This document shows positions 51,301-61,531 of a stretch of 64,000 nt of DNA, in pieces; positions within the stretch are counted from its first letter, which is position 1, and every line of letters starts with the position of its first letter. The notes beneath the pieces are model-generated. The model ran no database searches. It worked only from the letters and a program-made list of their open reading frames with translations, and was not told the DNA's origin. The translations under genes and the position numbers were made by a program. The stretch is from contig NC_089561.1 of assembly GCF_040115645.1 (NCBI RefSeq), positions 3,162,001-3,226,000 on the forward strand. The letters are read 5' to 3'. The DNA is from Euwallacea fornicatus. Taxonomy: Eukaryota > Arthropoda > Insecta > Coleoptera > Curculionidae.

Positions 51301-54300
51301 TGGCAATGGAAAAATCCCAAAACACGTCCACCACGATGCGATGGGGGAAGGTGATTGGAGAGTATGACGAACTCACTACCCTCTACCAAACGCACCCCAG
51401 CCACCTCGAGTCATTTTTTGTCAACGCGACACATCGTCGGAGAGCAGCTTCGGTGGGCTTTTCGGTGGTACCCCAAATTCCGCCCCCGGATGCGTTCGAC
51501 AGTGCTTAAAATGCAAAATCCATGAGACAAGACACGTAGGCGTGGAATTAAATGGTTTTCAATCAGGAATAACTAATAGAACTGATAATAATTAATTCAA
51601 ACTTTCATTGTATTTGAATCAAGGCCTCAGATTCGCCGCCGAACATTGATAACTCTTTATAATGGGTGTTCGTTATATTCACGGTCTCGACGTGCATTGT
51701 CATCAAAGAACGAATAATAATGTTAAATGTAAAAATTGGAGTATTTTTCTTTTATCGGTATATATGAATGTTTTTCTACCCAGTGAATTTGTTGAATCCT
51801 GTTTATTATCTGAGTTTCGGTTCGTGCTTCTGTTCGCATATTTTCAATCGAAACGTGGTTTATTCAATTGCGGAACGAGTTGAAATCGTTTTTATTTATG
51901 GTGCCAAGAAACGTTGTCTTTTACGAACCCACAGAAACATTTCGCCAGCGACATCCTAAAACGACCATTAATCCTTCCTACGTTAGGAAATTAACACGGA
52001 AATTTGAAGAAGCTGATTTTGTGATCAATAAAAAAAAGGGATCAACCGAGGACATTAGATGAGTTAACTCAAATCGAAGTTCTCAGACCATTTGCCCAAA
52101 ATCCATCATTGTCTATTCGTCGAGCATCCACTTTGACTGGCCCATCAACGGCATCGCTCTTAAAATAACTAAAATTGCACAAATTCCATTCATACCAAAT
52201 TCGAATTCATCAGAAATTGAATCAACATCATCCAGACCGACGAATTGAATATTGCGAGATGATGCAAGCTTTGATTGCCCAACAGCCTCGGCCACTGTTA
52301 AACGTTTGTTCCAATTATGAGTACATATCGTGCTTGAATAATACACTCAATAGACACAACTGTGGAATCTGGGGTGATTCGAATCCTCATGTTATGAGAG
52401 AAGAAAGCACTCAATATCCACAAAACCTGAATGCATCGGCCGGCATCCTTGGAGGTGCCATCATAGGACCTTTGTTGGTTAGTCTCGATATAGTTTTTTT
52501 AGATTACTTAGAAAATGCTATTGAACCTCTGATAACCCACGAGCTGGAGAATGAGCAGGACGAAAATAGCGAATTATAACTAGACGAAAATTTGCTAAGA
52601 TGTCAACAAGATGGTTAGACAGTGGTTGGAAAAGAATTACCCCGCAAGATGGATTGGAAAGAGATGAGTGCCAGAATGGCCTCCTAGATCTCCCGACTTC
52701 ACGCCCTTGGATTTCTTTTTGTGAGGGCAGTGAAATTTGTAGAGTATAAAACCCGACCAGAAATAATCGAAGAGTGAAGACGGCGAATTATCACTGAGGG
52801 TCGTGCAATCTCCAAGGAATGCAATGTGCGTCAAGAATGTGCACATCCTTTGTGCGCTTGCATGGAAAATAACGAACCTGAACTAATACTGAACGACAAA
52901 TCTTACGCTTTGACTTAACTACAATAAAACTATGAATTAATTATCAGTTCTATTACTTATTCCCGATTGAAACCCATTTAATTCCACGCTCAGGTGTCTC
53001 CCTCATGCATTTTGTATTTTAGACATTATCGGATACATTTGAGGGCGGAATTCCAGAAACTTTAATACCATTGAAAAGCTTATTGAAAATGCTTTCCGAC
53101 GATATGTCGCAACCATGTCCGTGCTATAAAAAATGAATTGGAGTGGCTGGGGTGCATTTGGTGGAGAGTAGTGAGTTCGTCATACCCTCAATCATCCTCC
53201 CCCATCATACTGCGCCCGGCATGTTTTCGGACTTTCCCATTGCTGACATAATGTTCAAGATTTTAGCGTTTATACTTTTAAAAAATCCACCCTCTGTCTA
53301 TTTCTATGGAGGTTCATTACTACTGCAAGTCCTGTCTTCAAACGAAGAAAATGTGAAACTCGAATAGCTTAGCAAAACATGCCTCCCCTGAGGGACTATG
53401 ATGTGGAATTCTTCCATTCAATACGTCCCTCCCGACGTCTCGGCAATAAAATGAAACCTTCAATTTTCGAAAGCCTCACAAACCGAAAAAAACGCTTTAC
53501 AATTTTTCTTCAGCTTCCATTACCATCGTTGGAAGCCTAATTGCTAGCGTCGAATTAATCCAGTTCAATTGTTTACCCATCAAATCAAACAAAAACGTGA
53601 GCGATTCATTCATTTGTCCAGTCTTGAAGGTGATCTTGAGGAATGGTTTTGATAATATTGTATTATCTCCCGTTTTGCCTGGCTGAGGTCAGTCCAGTGC
53701 TGGCAGAGCAGTTTCGGTAATGAGACCAAATATTTCACGTTCCTCATCCCAAACTTCACAATTTCACCTGCGCCGCGGGGCAACTGTCCAAGTTTGCCTC
53801 TCGGATGCATCTTTAAAATGGTGTTCATTTCAGTCGCCGCAACAATCCAGGAAATTTTCAATTAAAAATTCGAAGGAGCAGAAAAGAGAGATAGAAAGAG
53901 AGAAAATAAGAAGGAAAGAGAGAAAGAGAGAAGGAAAGAAATTGGGAAAAATAGAGGGACGGAGAGGATAAACGATGGTTGTGATCAAAAGTGAGGTGAA
54001 AGGTTAATGAGAAAGTACGTTCTTCCTTATCGTATCATTGAATTTCTGGATCGCGTGACAATTAATAATGGCGATCTAAATACCAATCCCTAAACGTATT
54101 CCTCAAAGCGCGTGCTCAAAAGCCACTTTATCGCATGCATTTATGAGCTAAAAGAATTTCTTAAACGATCGCGCTCTCTTCTTGTGACATTGGGCCTGAG
54201 GAAATTTACATAAACTCTCTTTCGACGACTTGATCCGTGATCTTACTTCGGTCCTTGTTTAAAAATTCAACTTCCTTAATCAACACCTGAAACTTTATTA

Positions 54301-55716
54301 ATATCCCCCGCGCAACGAAATTAAGGGGCCAATTTACACCCCTGAAACAAAAGACAAAACACATAATCTGGGCAGATTTATTAACACCCATGTTAATAAA
54401 ACACCGTTACACAGATCCGAAATCCCCAAGACCACAAAATTACTTTTAACATAGCGGAGGTTAACCGGTTCGTTATGAAATAAATTTTCTCAAAAGGGCA
54501 ACGCGGGCTAGATAAGGACATTTAAAGGAAAGGAGAGAGAGGCTGCACAACTTGAACATAGTCTGGAGTTTTCCCCGGGGGAAACAACTCAAGATTGAAT
54601 ATGAAAATTTAATCAGGTAATTTCATAGGGGATGATGCCTCAGTGCTCCTCTCGCTGGAAAGTGCGCTTTTCTTTTCTTTACGTACTGCTCGCAGCCCTT
54701 ACGAGAACACCTTGGTTAATTTAAAATATAATTGTCTACTAACTAGCTTACCATCCCATTTCTTGCTCCATTCAATCAAGGGGTCTTAAATTGGCTACGG
54801 CATGTTTCCGGTGTAAACATGCAATTATGGCATCTATTAGCTGCTTTCAGGATTATTAGAATTTTAGAGGATTTATTTCAAGGATGATAGCTCAATTCTA
54901 CAATAGCTAAATGCTCATAATTAAGTAGTTTCGAAAGTTTAAGCAATGGAGGGATTTGTCGAGAACTTGCGATCGAATGAAGAAGAGCTGGCTCCAGGAA
55001 AAGGGAACGCGTGCACACTAAGTAAAAGGGGACCTGTTTTGAGGACATCAAGGTGCTTTATGTGGAGATTTTTGAGGTGAACCTCAAGTTCAGTTTAGGG
55101 AGGACTGGTGCGTGCGGGTCTAATTCTTCTCAGATAGATCGTTGAGGGTTCATGAAGCCGCTTTACGTCGCTACATTGCTCGCTCATTGCAATGTATTTC
55201 ACACTGTCTTGTAAACCGCGACATAATTCTGCATCAGAGGTGTATACATCGAAACATGAGAATATAGAGATCCTGAGGGGCGATATCGACAACCAATGAA
55301 TATTAAGCTCCCTTTTTTGGCATTAGATGACTCGTAAATTGGCAATTCAATTTGGAAAACTGTCACGAGATAATCTCAATGCAAATTTCCTTTCGGCTCG
55401 TCGAGCTTATTTACTGTTTTATTAAGCAAAATACATCTCATCTTATTTAGTAGCGCGAAAAAATTTATGCTGAATTTCTCAGCTAAGATTTTACATTGCA
55501 AATGAATTTCAGATGACATCGAGCGCAGCTACAGATCAGAGGAGAAAGAAGAGGACGCTGCTAATTTGTCGCAATATCCAGCAGGCTCTCCCAAGATCGT
55601 GTCACCAAGATCGCCAATTCCTCTTCACAGACAAGCCTCCCCTTTCGCATTGGAGAGTTTAAATACCAGAAGGATGAATTATCAACCTCCACCAGAAAGG
55701 ATAAGGACCATGAATG
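45341..55716 (+). CDS. Unidentified multi-exon gene, first two coding exons seen
   Basis: Exon A (45328-45542) follows the acceptor TTTTCTTTTGCAG. An in-frame TGA lies 12 nt before the ATG at 45341, so this is probably the first coding exon with a spliced 5 prime leader. It encodes 67 codons, Gly/Ser/Arg-rich at first, then SQIFASLLAQAQKEFK, and ends at donor G|GTCAGT in phase 1. Exon B (55513-55716) follows TTTCAG, opens in the matching phase as DDIERSYRSEE, stays open for 204 nt and ends at G|GTAAGA, again phase 1. It holds SP-rich and basic text (SPRSPIPLHRQASPF). I do not recognise the protein. RRQRS and RQASP look like kinase or 14-3-3-type sites, which is inference only. Exon B has a length divisible by three and equal phases, so it could be skipped. 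Further exons must lie to the right. Confidence 0.7.
45543..47101. other. Start of a 10-kb intron; nothing else recognised
   Basis: This is intronic to the unidentified plus-strand gene. Small frames at 45804-46022, 46296-46502 and 46819-47028 are unassigned. Confidence 0.4.
47102..48302 (-). mobile_element. Mariner (DD34D) element with broken transposase
   Basis: On the minus strand the right end reads TACGGGGGTGGTCCCAGAAG (from 48302). The left end at 47102 reads TGCGAGGACGGTCTCGGAAG, an imperfect TIR of about 28 bp. The length of 1.2 kb is normal for mariner. Transposase blocks in order: ERGDTSGRDEVRSGRPDDT, LTAPEIVVKINKTVL, MRKLYARWVP, FLPRFITMNEKWVDHF (the first catalytic Asp position reads Asn), SAPKKAKIVPSAGK, RKKRPHFVKKKVPFHPENA (second Asp reads Glu), PPRSPDLTRSDYFLFP. 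Catalytic changes plus several stops and frameshifts make it inactive. It sits in the 10-kb intron, opposite to the host gene. Confidence 0.85.
48303..51300. other. Intronic DNA, no gene recognised
   Basis: Open frames at 48801-49121 (both strands) and a plus frame of 126 codons at 50336-50716 with many cysteines are unassigned. No splice sites in the phase needed by the plus-strand gene were found here by eye. Confidence 0.35.
51301..53245 (+). mobile_element. Long-TIR Tc1/mariner-type transposon, inactive
   Basis: The sequence from 51301 (TGGCAATGGAAAAATCCCAA) is repeated in inverted form ending at 53245 (reverse complement CAGCAATGGGAAAGTCCGAA). The arms run about 330 bp: they share GAGTATGACGAACTCACTAC, GCACCCCAGCCAC, CATCGTCGGA, GTGGAATTAAATGG and AATAGAACTGATAAT. 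A decayed transposase lies between them. Total length is 1.95 kb, close to the 5.4-kb element, though the TIR sequence is different. The terminal TA is not preserved at the left. Confidence 0.8.
51860..52870 (+). pseudogene. Transposase of the 51.3-kb long-TIR element, broken
   Basis: The first blocks are AERVEIVFIYGAKKR and FRQRHPKTTINPSYVRKLTRKF (HTH part). A long open stretch then runs from 52175 to 52579 with HKFHSYQIRIHQKLNQHHPD, RRIEYCEMMQA, HNCGIWGDSNPHV, STQYPQNLNASAGILGGAI, IGPLLV and LENAIEPLI. The C-terminal region, needing frame changes, has PEWPPRSPDFTPLDFF and a PEIIEE block. The order matches the 5.4-kb element: YCEMM, then RYW-D-NPHVYREGHTQYPQ, then AGILG, then SPDLTPLDFF. The first catalytic Asp region (SDE) is not preserved. 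Inactive. Confidence 0.8.
53246..55512. other. Intronic DNA; purine-rich tract, otherwise nothing recognised
   Basis: This is the last part of the 10-kb intron before exon B. Apart from the purine tract listed separately, frames at 53610-53861 and 55095-55292 are unassigned. Confidence 0.4.
53871..53971 (+). repeat. Purine-rich GA/GAAA microsatellite
   Basis: About 100 bp of almost uninterrupted purines on the plus strand, with degenerate GAGA, GAAA and AAGGAAAG units and only a few pyrimidines. It is a low-complexity expansion inside the intron. Confidence 0.8.
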
Positions 55717-55750
55717 GTAAGAATTCATAAAAAGAATGATGGCAATAAGG

Positions 55751-55756
55751 TTTATT
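55751..55756 (-). terminator. AATAAA polyadenylation signal of the left GH45 gene
   Basis: AATAAA on the minus strand, 121 nt after the stop codon of the left GH45 gene. Cleavage 15-25 nt further on would end the transcript about 20 bp from exon B of the opposing gene. Confidence 0.6.
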
Positions 55757-55771
55757 CTTGATATCACAGAA

Positions 55772-55786
55772 GGGGGGGGAGGGGGG
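55772..55786 (+). repeat. G8-A-G6 tract
   Basis: Eight G, one A, six G. The tract lies 56 bp after the donor of exon B. On the minus strand it is a C-rich run in the presumed 3 prime UTR of the left GH45 gene. Confidence 0.85.
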
Positions 55787-55876
55787 TGAATTTGTCACAC
55801 CTTTATATTAAGATATATTTTTGAAAATTCGAGTTTCCTTGATGGAAACATCTATTTAAAGGTGGATGCGGGCTAT

Positions 55877-58800
55877 TTATAAATTGTTGTTAATAATTCC
55901 GGAACGATCGGTAAGTTCCGATGGGCAGACAATTTGTTCAAAGTTTACTTGAGGGTTGTCTGCGTTTGCGTACCAGCCAAACCTCCAGTGGCATCCAGCT
56001 TGGAGTTCAGATGGGAGGCTGTCGCACTCAGAATCCGAAGACACCCCTCCGTACTGCTGACCCCACCCAGCAGGTGGAGCATTCCACTGAGTCTGACATC
56101 CCAAAGTGAAGATACCAACACCACCTATAATTCCACAAGTTTATTAATACTGGCTGTTTTAGAAGTGTGAGATCAAACTTCTATCGATAGTTTAGTGCAA
56201 GAATAGAAGACATATGAGCGTAAGAACCCATGTCCGCAAATGCCCCTCTAAAGCGCCACGGTCTTATGATGCTTCAAGGAAATTGGGTGCCAAACTGTTT
56301 TTATCGAATTTTTTGTACTTTTCATTTTAATTTGTTTACACAAAATATCACTACAGAAATTGTTCAAAATGTCGTCCTTCAACTTGAATGCACATTTTAA
56401 GTACTTTTTGTTACATGTTTATCTTAGCCACGACTGATAACGGAAATTCTTGATCAGTAGTTTGACACGTTCACTCGTTAATTTTGCAAGTTTTAAAAAG
56501 TTCGCAAAGTAATCGCTCTTTATCGAGGACTACAACAACTGGCAGGTATGCATCTGACACGTTGAACAACAAATGGCAACGCAAAAGCTGCTGCACGGTT
56601 TTGAAGCCCCTCAGTATTTGAATCGGCAGAAGTTGTCTGGTTCCGTGGCCCCCCAGCTCACCCGAACTAACGCCTTTGGATTTCTTGCCCTGAAGACATG
56701 TGTAGTCGCTGATTTAGGAAGCGCCAGTGGATACAGAACAAGACCAGCCCGAATCACTGCGCCAGTTTAAGTCGTTTAAAAAGATTATTAAATTTTTAGC
56801 CAAGTCTGCAGAAACCATCTACGTCGTTTTAACAGGCGCATTAAAGTTTAAGAACGACATTTTAAACAATTACTGTAGTGTTAACTTGTGTAAGCTGTCT
56901 TAAAGCATAATGAGGCCGTAGAAGCTTAGGGAGACATTGGCGGGCACAGGTTCGTATACTCAGATGTCGTCTCTTGTTGCACTCAACAAGAAGTTTGATC
57001 CCACAGTTTGGAAACACCCTATATATTACTTGTCTATGTATGTAAGATTCAAAAAGTACCTCCGGGGATTTGGATGTCGAATTGGTTGGTTCCCAAGTCA
57101 CCACCAGTGTTGATGTTCTGGACGATAAAGGTCTTTCCAGCGAGGTTGTTGGTGAAGGTCAATTTAAGACAAATACCACAAAGGCTATTGTCAGCACCAC
57201 CAGTGAAGGAGGCTGCAACGAATCCATAGGCGAAACTGTCATTCACTGCCCACGGCTGGAGGTTGTTGCACACATAGGCTGAACCTTCTATATAGCAAAG
57301 TTGTTTTCATTATTGTTTGTGTCTAAATAGCGATGACATAATTTCAAGTGCAAGATATCCAGTAGTTTGTTTTTGTCAATCAAAAGTGGGGAGATAAATC
57401 CAGCTTTGAGTGTTTTCCATTAATTTTTTTCCGCTCTTCCACTTACCAGCAAGACATCCAGACGGAACTGAAGCGTCGATAATAGTCACACCGTCTTTGG
57501 CACAGGAGTGAACTGGGTCAAGAGTTCCTACGTTTTCTTTCCAGCCGCAAGAGGGTTTACAGCAGTCCCAGTAACGGGTGGTGGTTCCAGATCCACTGAT
57601 CAAGGCATTGGCAGTCCCGATAGCTGAGAAATGGAAAATAGTCTCCATTCAGATTTTAAAGTTGGCAAAAATAGAAAAATACATTAAGTGAAAAGAGCTG
57701 AATTCGAGGCAGGTAGTGAAAACGCACGAATATTCCGATAATTTAAATATGTTTTTCCCCATATTGAGAGAAATGGGTCTAAACAGAAATATTGGAAAGT
57801 GATAAAAAACATCCCAATAAAATTTTCAACAGAATACAGGATAAATTCTCCAAAAGTTTCAATAAATGGTAGAGGAACCCTGTAACTAGACCTGTCCAAA
57901 TGATTCCTAGATTATACAGGGCGTTACAGAATGTGGTAAGGAAAATTTAAGGACAGATTGTACATTTACAAATAAAAAGAAGCTCATATAAACATGGGTC
58001 CGGAATTGCTCTGTTTTCGTGATACGGGGTGTTTTAACTTTGCCGTCCTTAATGGTTTACTTTACGTTTATTGAAAACCTGTTGAGATACTGAAAAGAGT
58101 TTTGGTCATTAAAAGTCACATTTACATGTATAAAATTATTTTTTGAAGCACTGACATCAGTGGCGTTCTTGCCGGAAAATCTTTATGTTTGGCGAGAAAA
58201 ACTGGACAAGAGGCATGTTTCAAGAAGAGTTGATCTGGCCTTAAGAAAGCAACACTAATTATTACATAAACCACTGCCGTGCAGTTTTTCTCGCTAAACA
58301 TAAGGACTTACTGGCACGAACGTCACTGATGCAAATGCTTTAGAAAACAATTTTACACATGTAAATGTGACCTTTAATGATGCATTTGCGTGTGCCAAGA
58401 CTCATCTCAATATCTCAACGGGCTTTCGATAAATGTAAAATAAACTATGAAAGACGGAAAAATTAAAACACCCCGTATCACGAATATCGGGCATTTCCGG
58501 ACGAACGTTTATATGAGCTCTTTTATATTTGTAAATGTACCATATGTCCTTAAATTTTCCTCACAACATTCTGTAACACACTGTATACATGATAGTGAGA
58601 TACTCTATCAGATATAAATTTTCCACGATATTGGAAAAATTATAATTGCTTAGAAATAATGGAAAACGTTCCTGAAAAACGAATAGATTTTTGAACAAGA
58701 CGTACACAACGTGGACGGTTATTTGCTCTGATCAAAATGGAACTTTCGGAATTACTGAGATTAGATCAATAGGAATTGGAAAGAAATCGTTGAAAATATT

Positions 58801-59649
58801 GTAAAGATATTAAACAAATGGGTTATTGAACCAACACAGAAGTAATTTTTGAAACTCTAAAGAAACCGAAGGTGCTTAACACCGTAATCCCCGATTTTCC
58901 GAAATGTTGGACAAAAATGAATAAGAATTCAAAAAGGTCCAAAGTGGCCTAAACTAATCTTGGAATAGGTGTAAAAATCTGAAAATGCTGAATATATTTT
59001 TGACTGAAACATCGTCCAGCCTGAGTGCTATCGGAAAGGTTGAGAATATCAAAAACTTATCAGAGCGCAACTTTCGGGAATGGCTGCCGAACTAAAGTGA
59101 AGAAAGCTGACGTGAACGGCGATATCGAAAAATATCCAAGGAGACACTGACTACTGGATAAATGTTTTTTTAAAATATCAAAGAAACCTCCTATGGGAAT
59201 ACTTGTGATAAATGTTTCTCAGTTCTAGCAGCCCAAATTCAGGAACAAACTTGAACAGAAATCTTGCCGACGACACAAGAATATTTAAAGGAAACATGCA
59301 CCAAACACAGCAAAAGTTTTCGAAAATATTGAAGGAGCTCAAACGACCCGATTGAGATTCTCGGAAATGTTGAAGAAAACATTAATTTATTCTGGACACG
59401 TTCAGGAAATGATAATTAAAATTTATGCTGATGAACTAACATTTCAAACCCTAATGTATATCGAAGCGATATCGAATGCACGTTTTCCAAGAATTTTCAT
59501 CCAATTTTAGGGGCTAGAAGAATGACGCTATTTTCAGAATTATTGCGTCCAATAAATAAATTTCATACACGAATGAGTTCCTGTAATATATGATTAAAGT
59601 TATCTTTCTTACCCAAAGCACAGATAACGGCAATTACGAATCCCTTCAT
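55877..59649 (-). CDS. GH45 endo-beta-1,4-glucanase, left copy, 4 exons, complete
   Basis: The exons are 59649-59613, 57623-57447, 57287-57060 and 56124-55877, all GT-AG and all phase 1, with an open frame of 229 codons. The first 19 residues (MKGFVIAVICALAIGTANA) form a signal peptide, so the enzyme is secreted, probably into the gut lumen. TTRYWDCCKPSC carries D32, the catalytic base of GH45. GGDLG has D135, and NQFDIQIPGG has D142, the catalytic acid; the 7-residue spacing equals that of the fungal enzymes. The cysteine-rich pattern of the family is kept. Where the sister copy and fungal enzymes have NHFD, this has NQFD. The signal-peptide exon is 2 kb away across a MITE-bearing intron, and intron 3 is filled by a transposon. 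The aspartates argue for cellulase activity. Some beetle GH45 have shifted to xyloglucan, which sequence reading cannot exclude. Confidence 0.9.
56150..57021 (+). mobile_element. 872-bp long-TIR transposon filling intron 3 of the left GH45 gene
   Basis: It is flanked by TA at 56148-56149 and 57022-57023. The left end CTGGCTGTTTTAGAAGTGTG pairs with the reverse complement of the right end TAGGGTGTTTCCAAACTGTG. The arms share GATCAAACTTCT, ATGTCTCC-like text, CACTACAG and AAAATGTCGT, about 220 bp. Inside, 56571-56870 on the plus strand holds a decayed transposase C-terminus (LVPWPP-like block, SPELTPLDFFL, then VCRNHLRRFNRRI and HFKQLL). Only about 36 nt and 23 nt of the intron lie outside the element, so the intron without it would be about 61 nt. 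Confidence 0.85.
57915..58585. mobile_element. 671-bp fold-back MITE in intron 1 of the left GH45 gene
   Basis: It follows TA at 57913-57914 and is followed by TA. The left end TACAGGGCGTTACAGAATGT pairs with the reverse complement of the right end TACAGTGTGTTACAGAATGT. The arms run about 300 bp with shared GGAAAATTTAAGGACA, GTACATTTACAAAT, ACATTTACATG and AAACATAA blocks. There is no coding capacity. Confidence 0.85.
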
Positions 59650-59701
59650 TTTCTCTATCAAAATGGCACGAGTACTTGCATGGCCATGCAGCGTCCAGAT
59701 C

Positions 59702-59709
59702 ATTTATAT
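59702..59709 (-). promoter_or_regulatory. TATA box of the left GH45 gene
   Basis: Minus-strand ATATAAAT in the context GCATATAAATGATC, 53 bp upstream of the ATG at 59649. This leaves room for a start site about 25-30 bp downstream and a short 5 prime UTR. Confidence 0.6.
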
Positions 59710-61492
59710 GCCGCATAACGTACCTTATCAGTCTATTATGCATTGGCCACTGTTCTTAAAGATAATTATACGGCATTGTTTCTTGAAAGCTTTAATCTGG
59801 TGATAAATATTTTCAAGTTGGATATTTTTGTCACGTTTCAAGCTCGGGAAGAAGCTACTTTTTCCCTGCATTTGTGATGCTTGCTCACTTCAAAGGAAAC
59901 AATGAGCAAAAAAAATTAAGTCTTTTTTTCAAGTTTGAGCACTTGAATTTTTTCTTTCATTTTGCATACCTGGAAGTAGTTTACTAAAGTGGGTAGAGAA
60001 AATGAATTTTACGTAATATTTTTGTTTTGTAGTGACTAATACAAAGTAAGAAGATGTGCAGTACTTTCCTTTGGGCCACTTAAATCCGGGCTATAGATTG
60101 TTCCATAAAGTGTCCTAGAAATGTAACGAAGCGCATTTTACAGATTGTGACAAATCACACTAAATTTTATTGTATCAACATGCGTTTTTATATGCATAAC
60201 ATAGAAAACATTCAACTACTGCAAGCCTTCGGTTCTCCTACACTGGCAGGCACTTAAAAGTAAGGATCTATTGCATTACCTGACTACCGACATTAAAAAA
60301 ATGAACTAATCGGCTTCAAATGTTGTATAACAACATTTTTTATTGAGTTATTTTCGTTGATTTGAGTTTTTTCTTCGACCCTGAGCGCTAAATTACGTCA
60401 CGATTGATCTATAGCGTTGAAAAACATCATATTCGGTGTTATCGTTAATTGTCAATAAGTCAGTTTTTGTCAAGGGTACTTACTCAAAATTAGAAGTCGT
60501 CACTTACGCCTTGCCTTTATGATTAATCGAAAACTGTTTAAAGTTGACCTATCAACAGTGAGCAGTCTTCTTGCGGTGTTTGGAGTGCCCTAGAAGACGG
60601 CATCAGAGAAAAACTAATGACTTTTCAAATAGAGAATATTTTTATGTAGTACTTCACTAAGCCCCGATTTAGATGGAGCGACATATCGCGGCCTATTGTA
60701 GAAATCTGCATGTCTTATGCTCATCGATACCATATCTACATATAAGAAAAATCTGGAAAAATTCATTAAATTAATAAAAATGTCGTAACGAATAATACAA
60801 AGTAAACTGTCATTAAACACGAGTAGGGATCAGAGATAGGAAAAGTAGCTGAAAAAATGCTGATATTGAGATAATAGAATGATTTTCCTAAGACTGCGCG
60901 CCAACGGTTTTGTCTTCAACCACTTGAATTCGCTTAATTAGCTTCAATAGATAAATTAGATTTGAACGAATTATAGACTGGAAGTAATTAAAAATTTCAA
61001 ATGTTTAGTCCGTCGAATTAAAACTATTTCACCTTGTTTTGATGGTATCAAAGTGACTAATTAACGGGTAGAGTTGGCACGATTAAAAAAAAGGCATATT
61101 TTAAACAGATATAAAATTTTCAGGGATATCTGGACGGAGTGCAACTTGTTTTCAGGATAGTTTATCAAAAAAGAATCACTTTGACTCTTTCGAGCTTTGT
61201 GGGATGACTGCTAAACGAAAACCAACTAAAATGCAAAAAAAAACAATAAGCTAAATTCTTAAAGTTTTGAATACAATAAGGCGAAACTGTGGTGCAAACG
61301 CAATTACTTTTCATTTCGATTAAAAAACTGAAAGGGTTAAAGTGGACTGTTTTGATCAGTCTCTTTTTCTTTGAGCTTATGTCTGGGATTCCGCATGTCG
61401 CATTTAAAATGAAATTGTTTTTAAGTTGTTAAAGATGAAGTGGTTGAGGGTAATAAAAAAAATCATTTGAAGAATATTAAAGCATTGCCAAA

Positions 61493-61498
61493 TTTATT
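61493..61498 (-). terminator. AATAAA polyadenylation signal of the right GH45 gene
   Basis: Minus-strand AATAAA in TTCAATAAATTTGG, 34 nt after the stop codon at 61532, a normal position for a short 3 prime UTR. Confidence 0.75.
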
Positions 61499-61531
61499 GA
61501 ATAACCTCCAATACTACAAGAAGACCCATGA

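Larger units (their letters stand above)
59650..61531. other. Intergenic region between the two GH45 genes
   Basis: About 1.9 kb without a recognisable gene or repeat. The left GH45 promoter lies at its left edge and the 3 prime end of the right GH45 gene at its right edge. A minus frame at 60614-60820 is unassigned. Confidence 0.5.

Noticed and set aside
57008..57282. Plus-strand open frames over GH45 exon 3, and likewise 61749-61940
   Set aside because: They are antisense shadows of the GH45 exons, which have splice sites, family motifs and a signal peptide on the minus strand.
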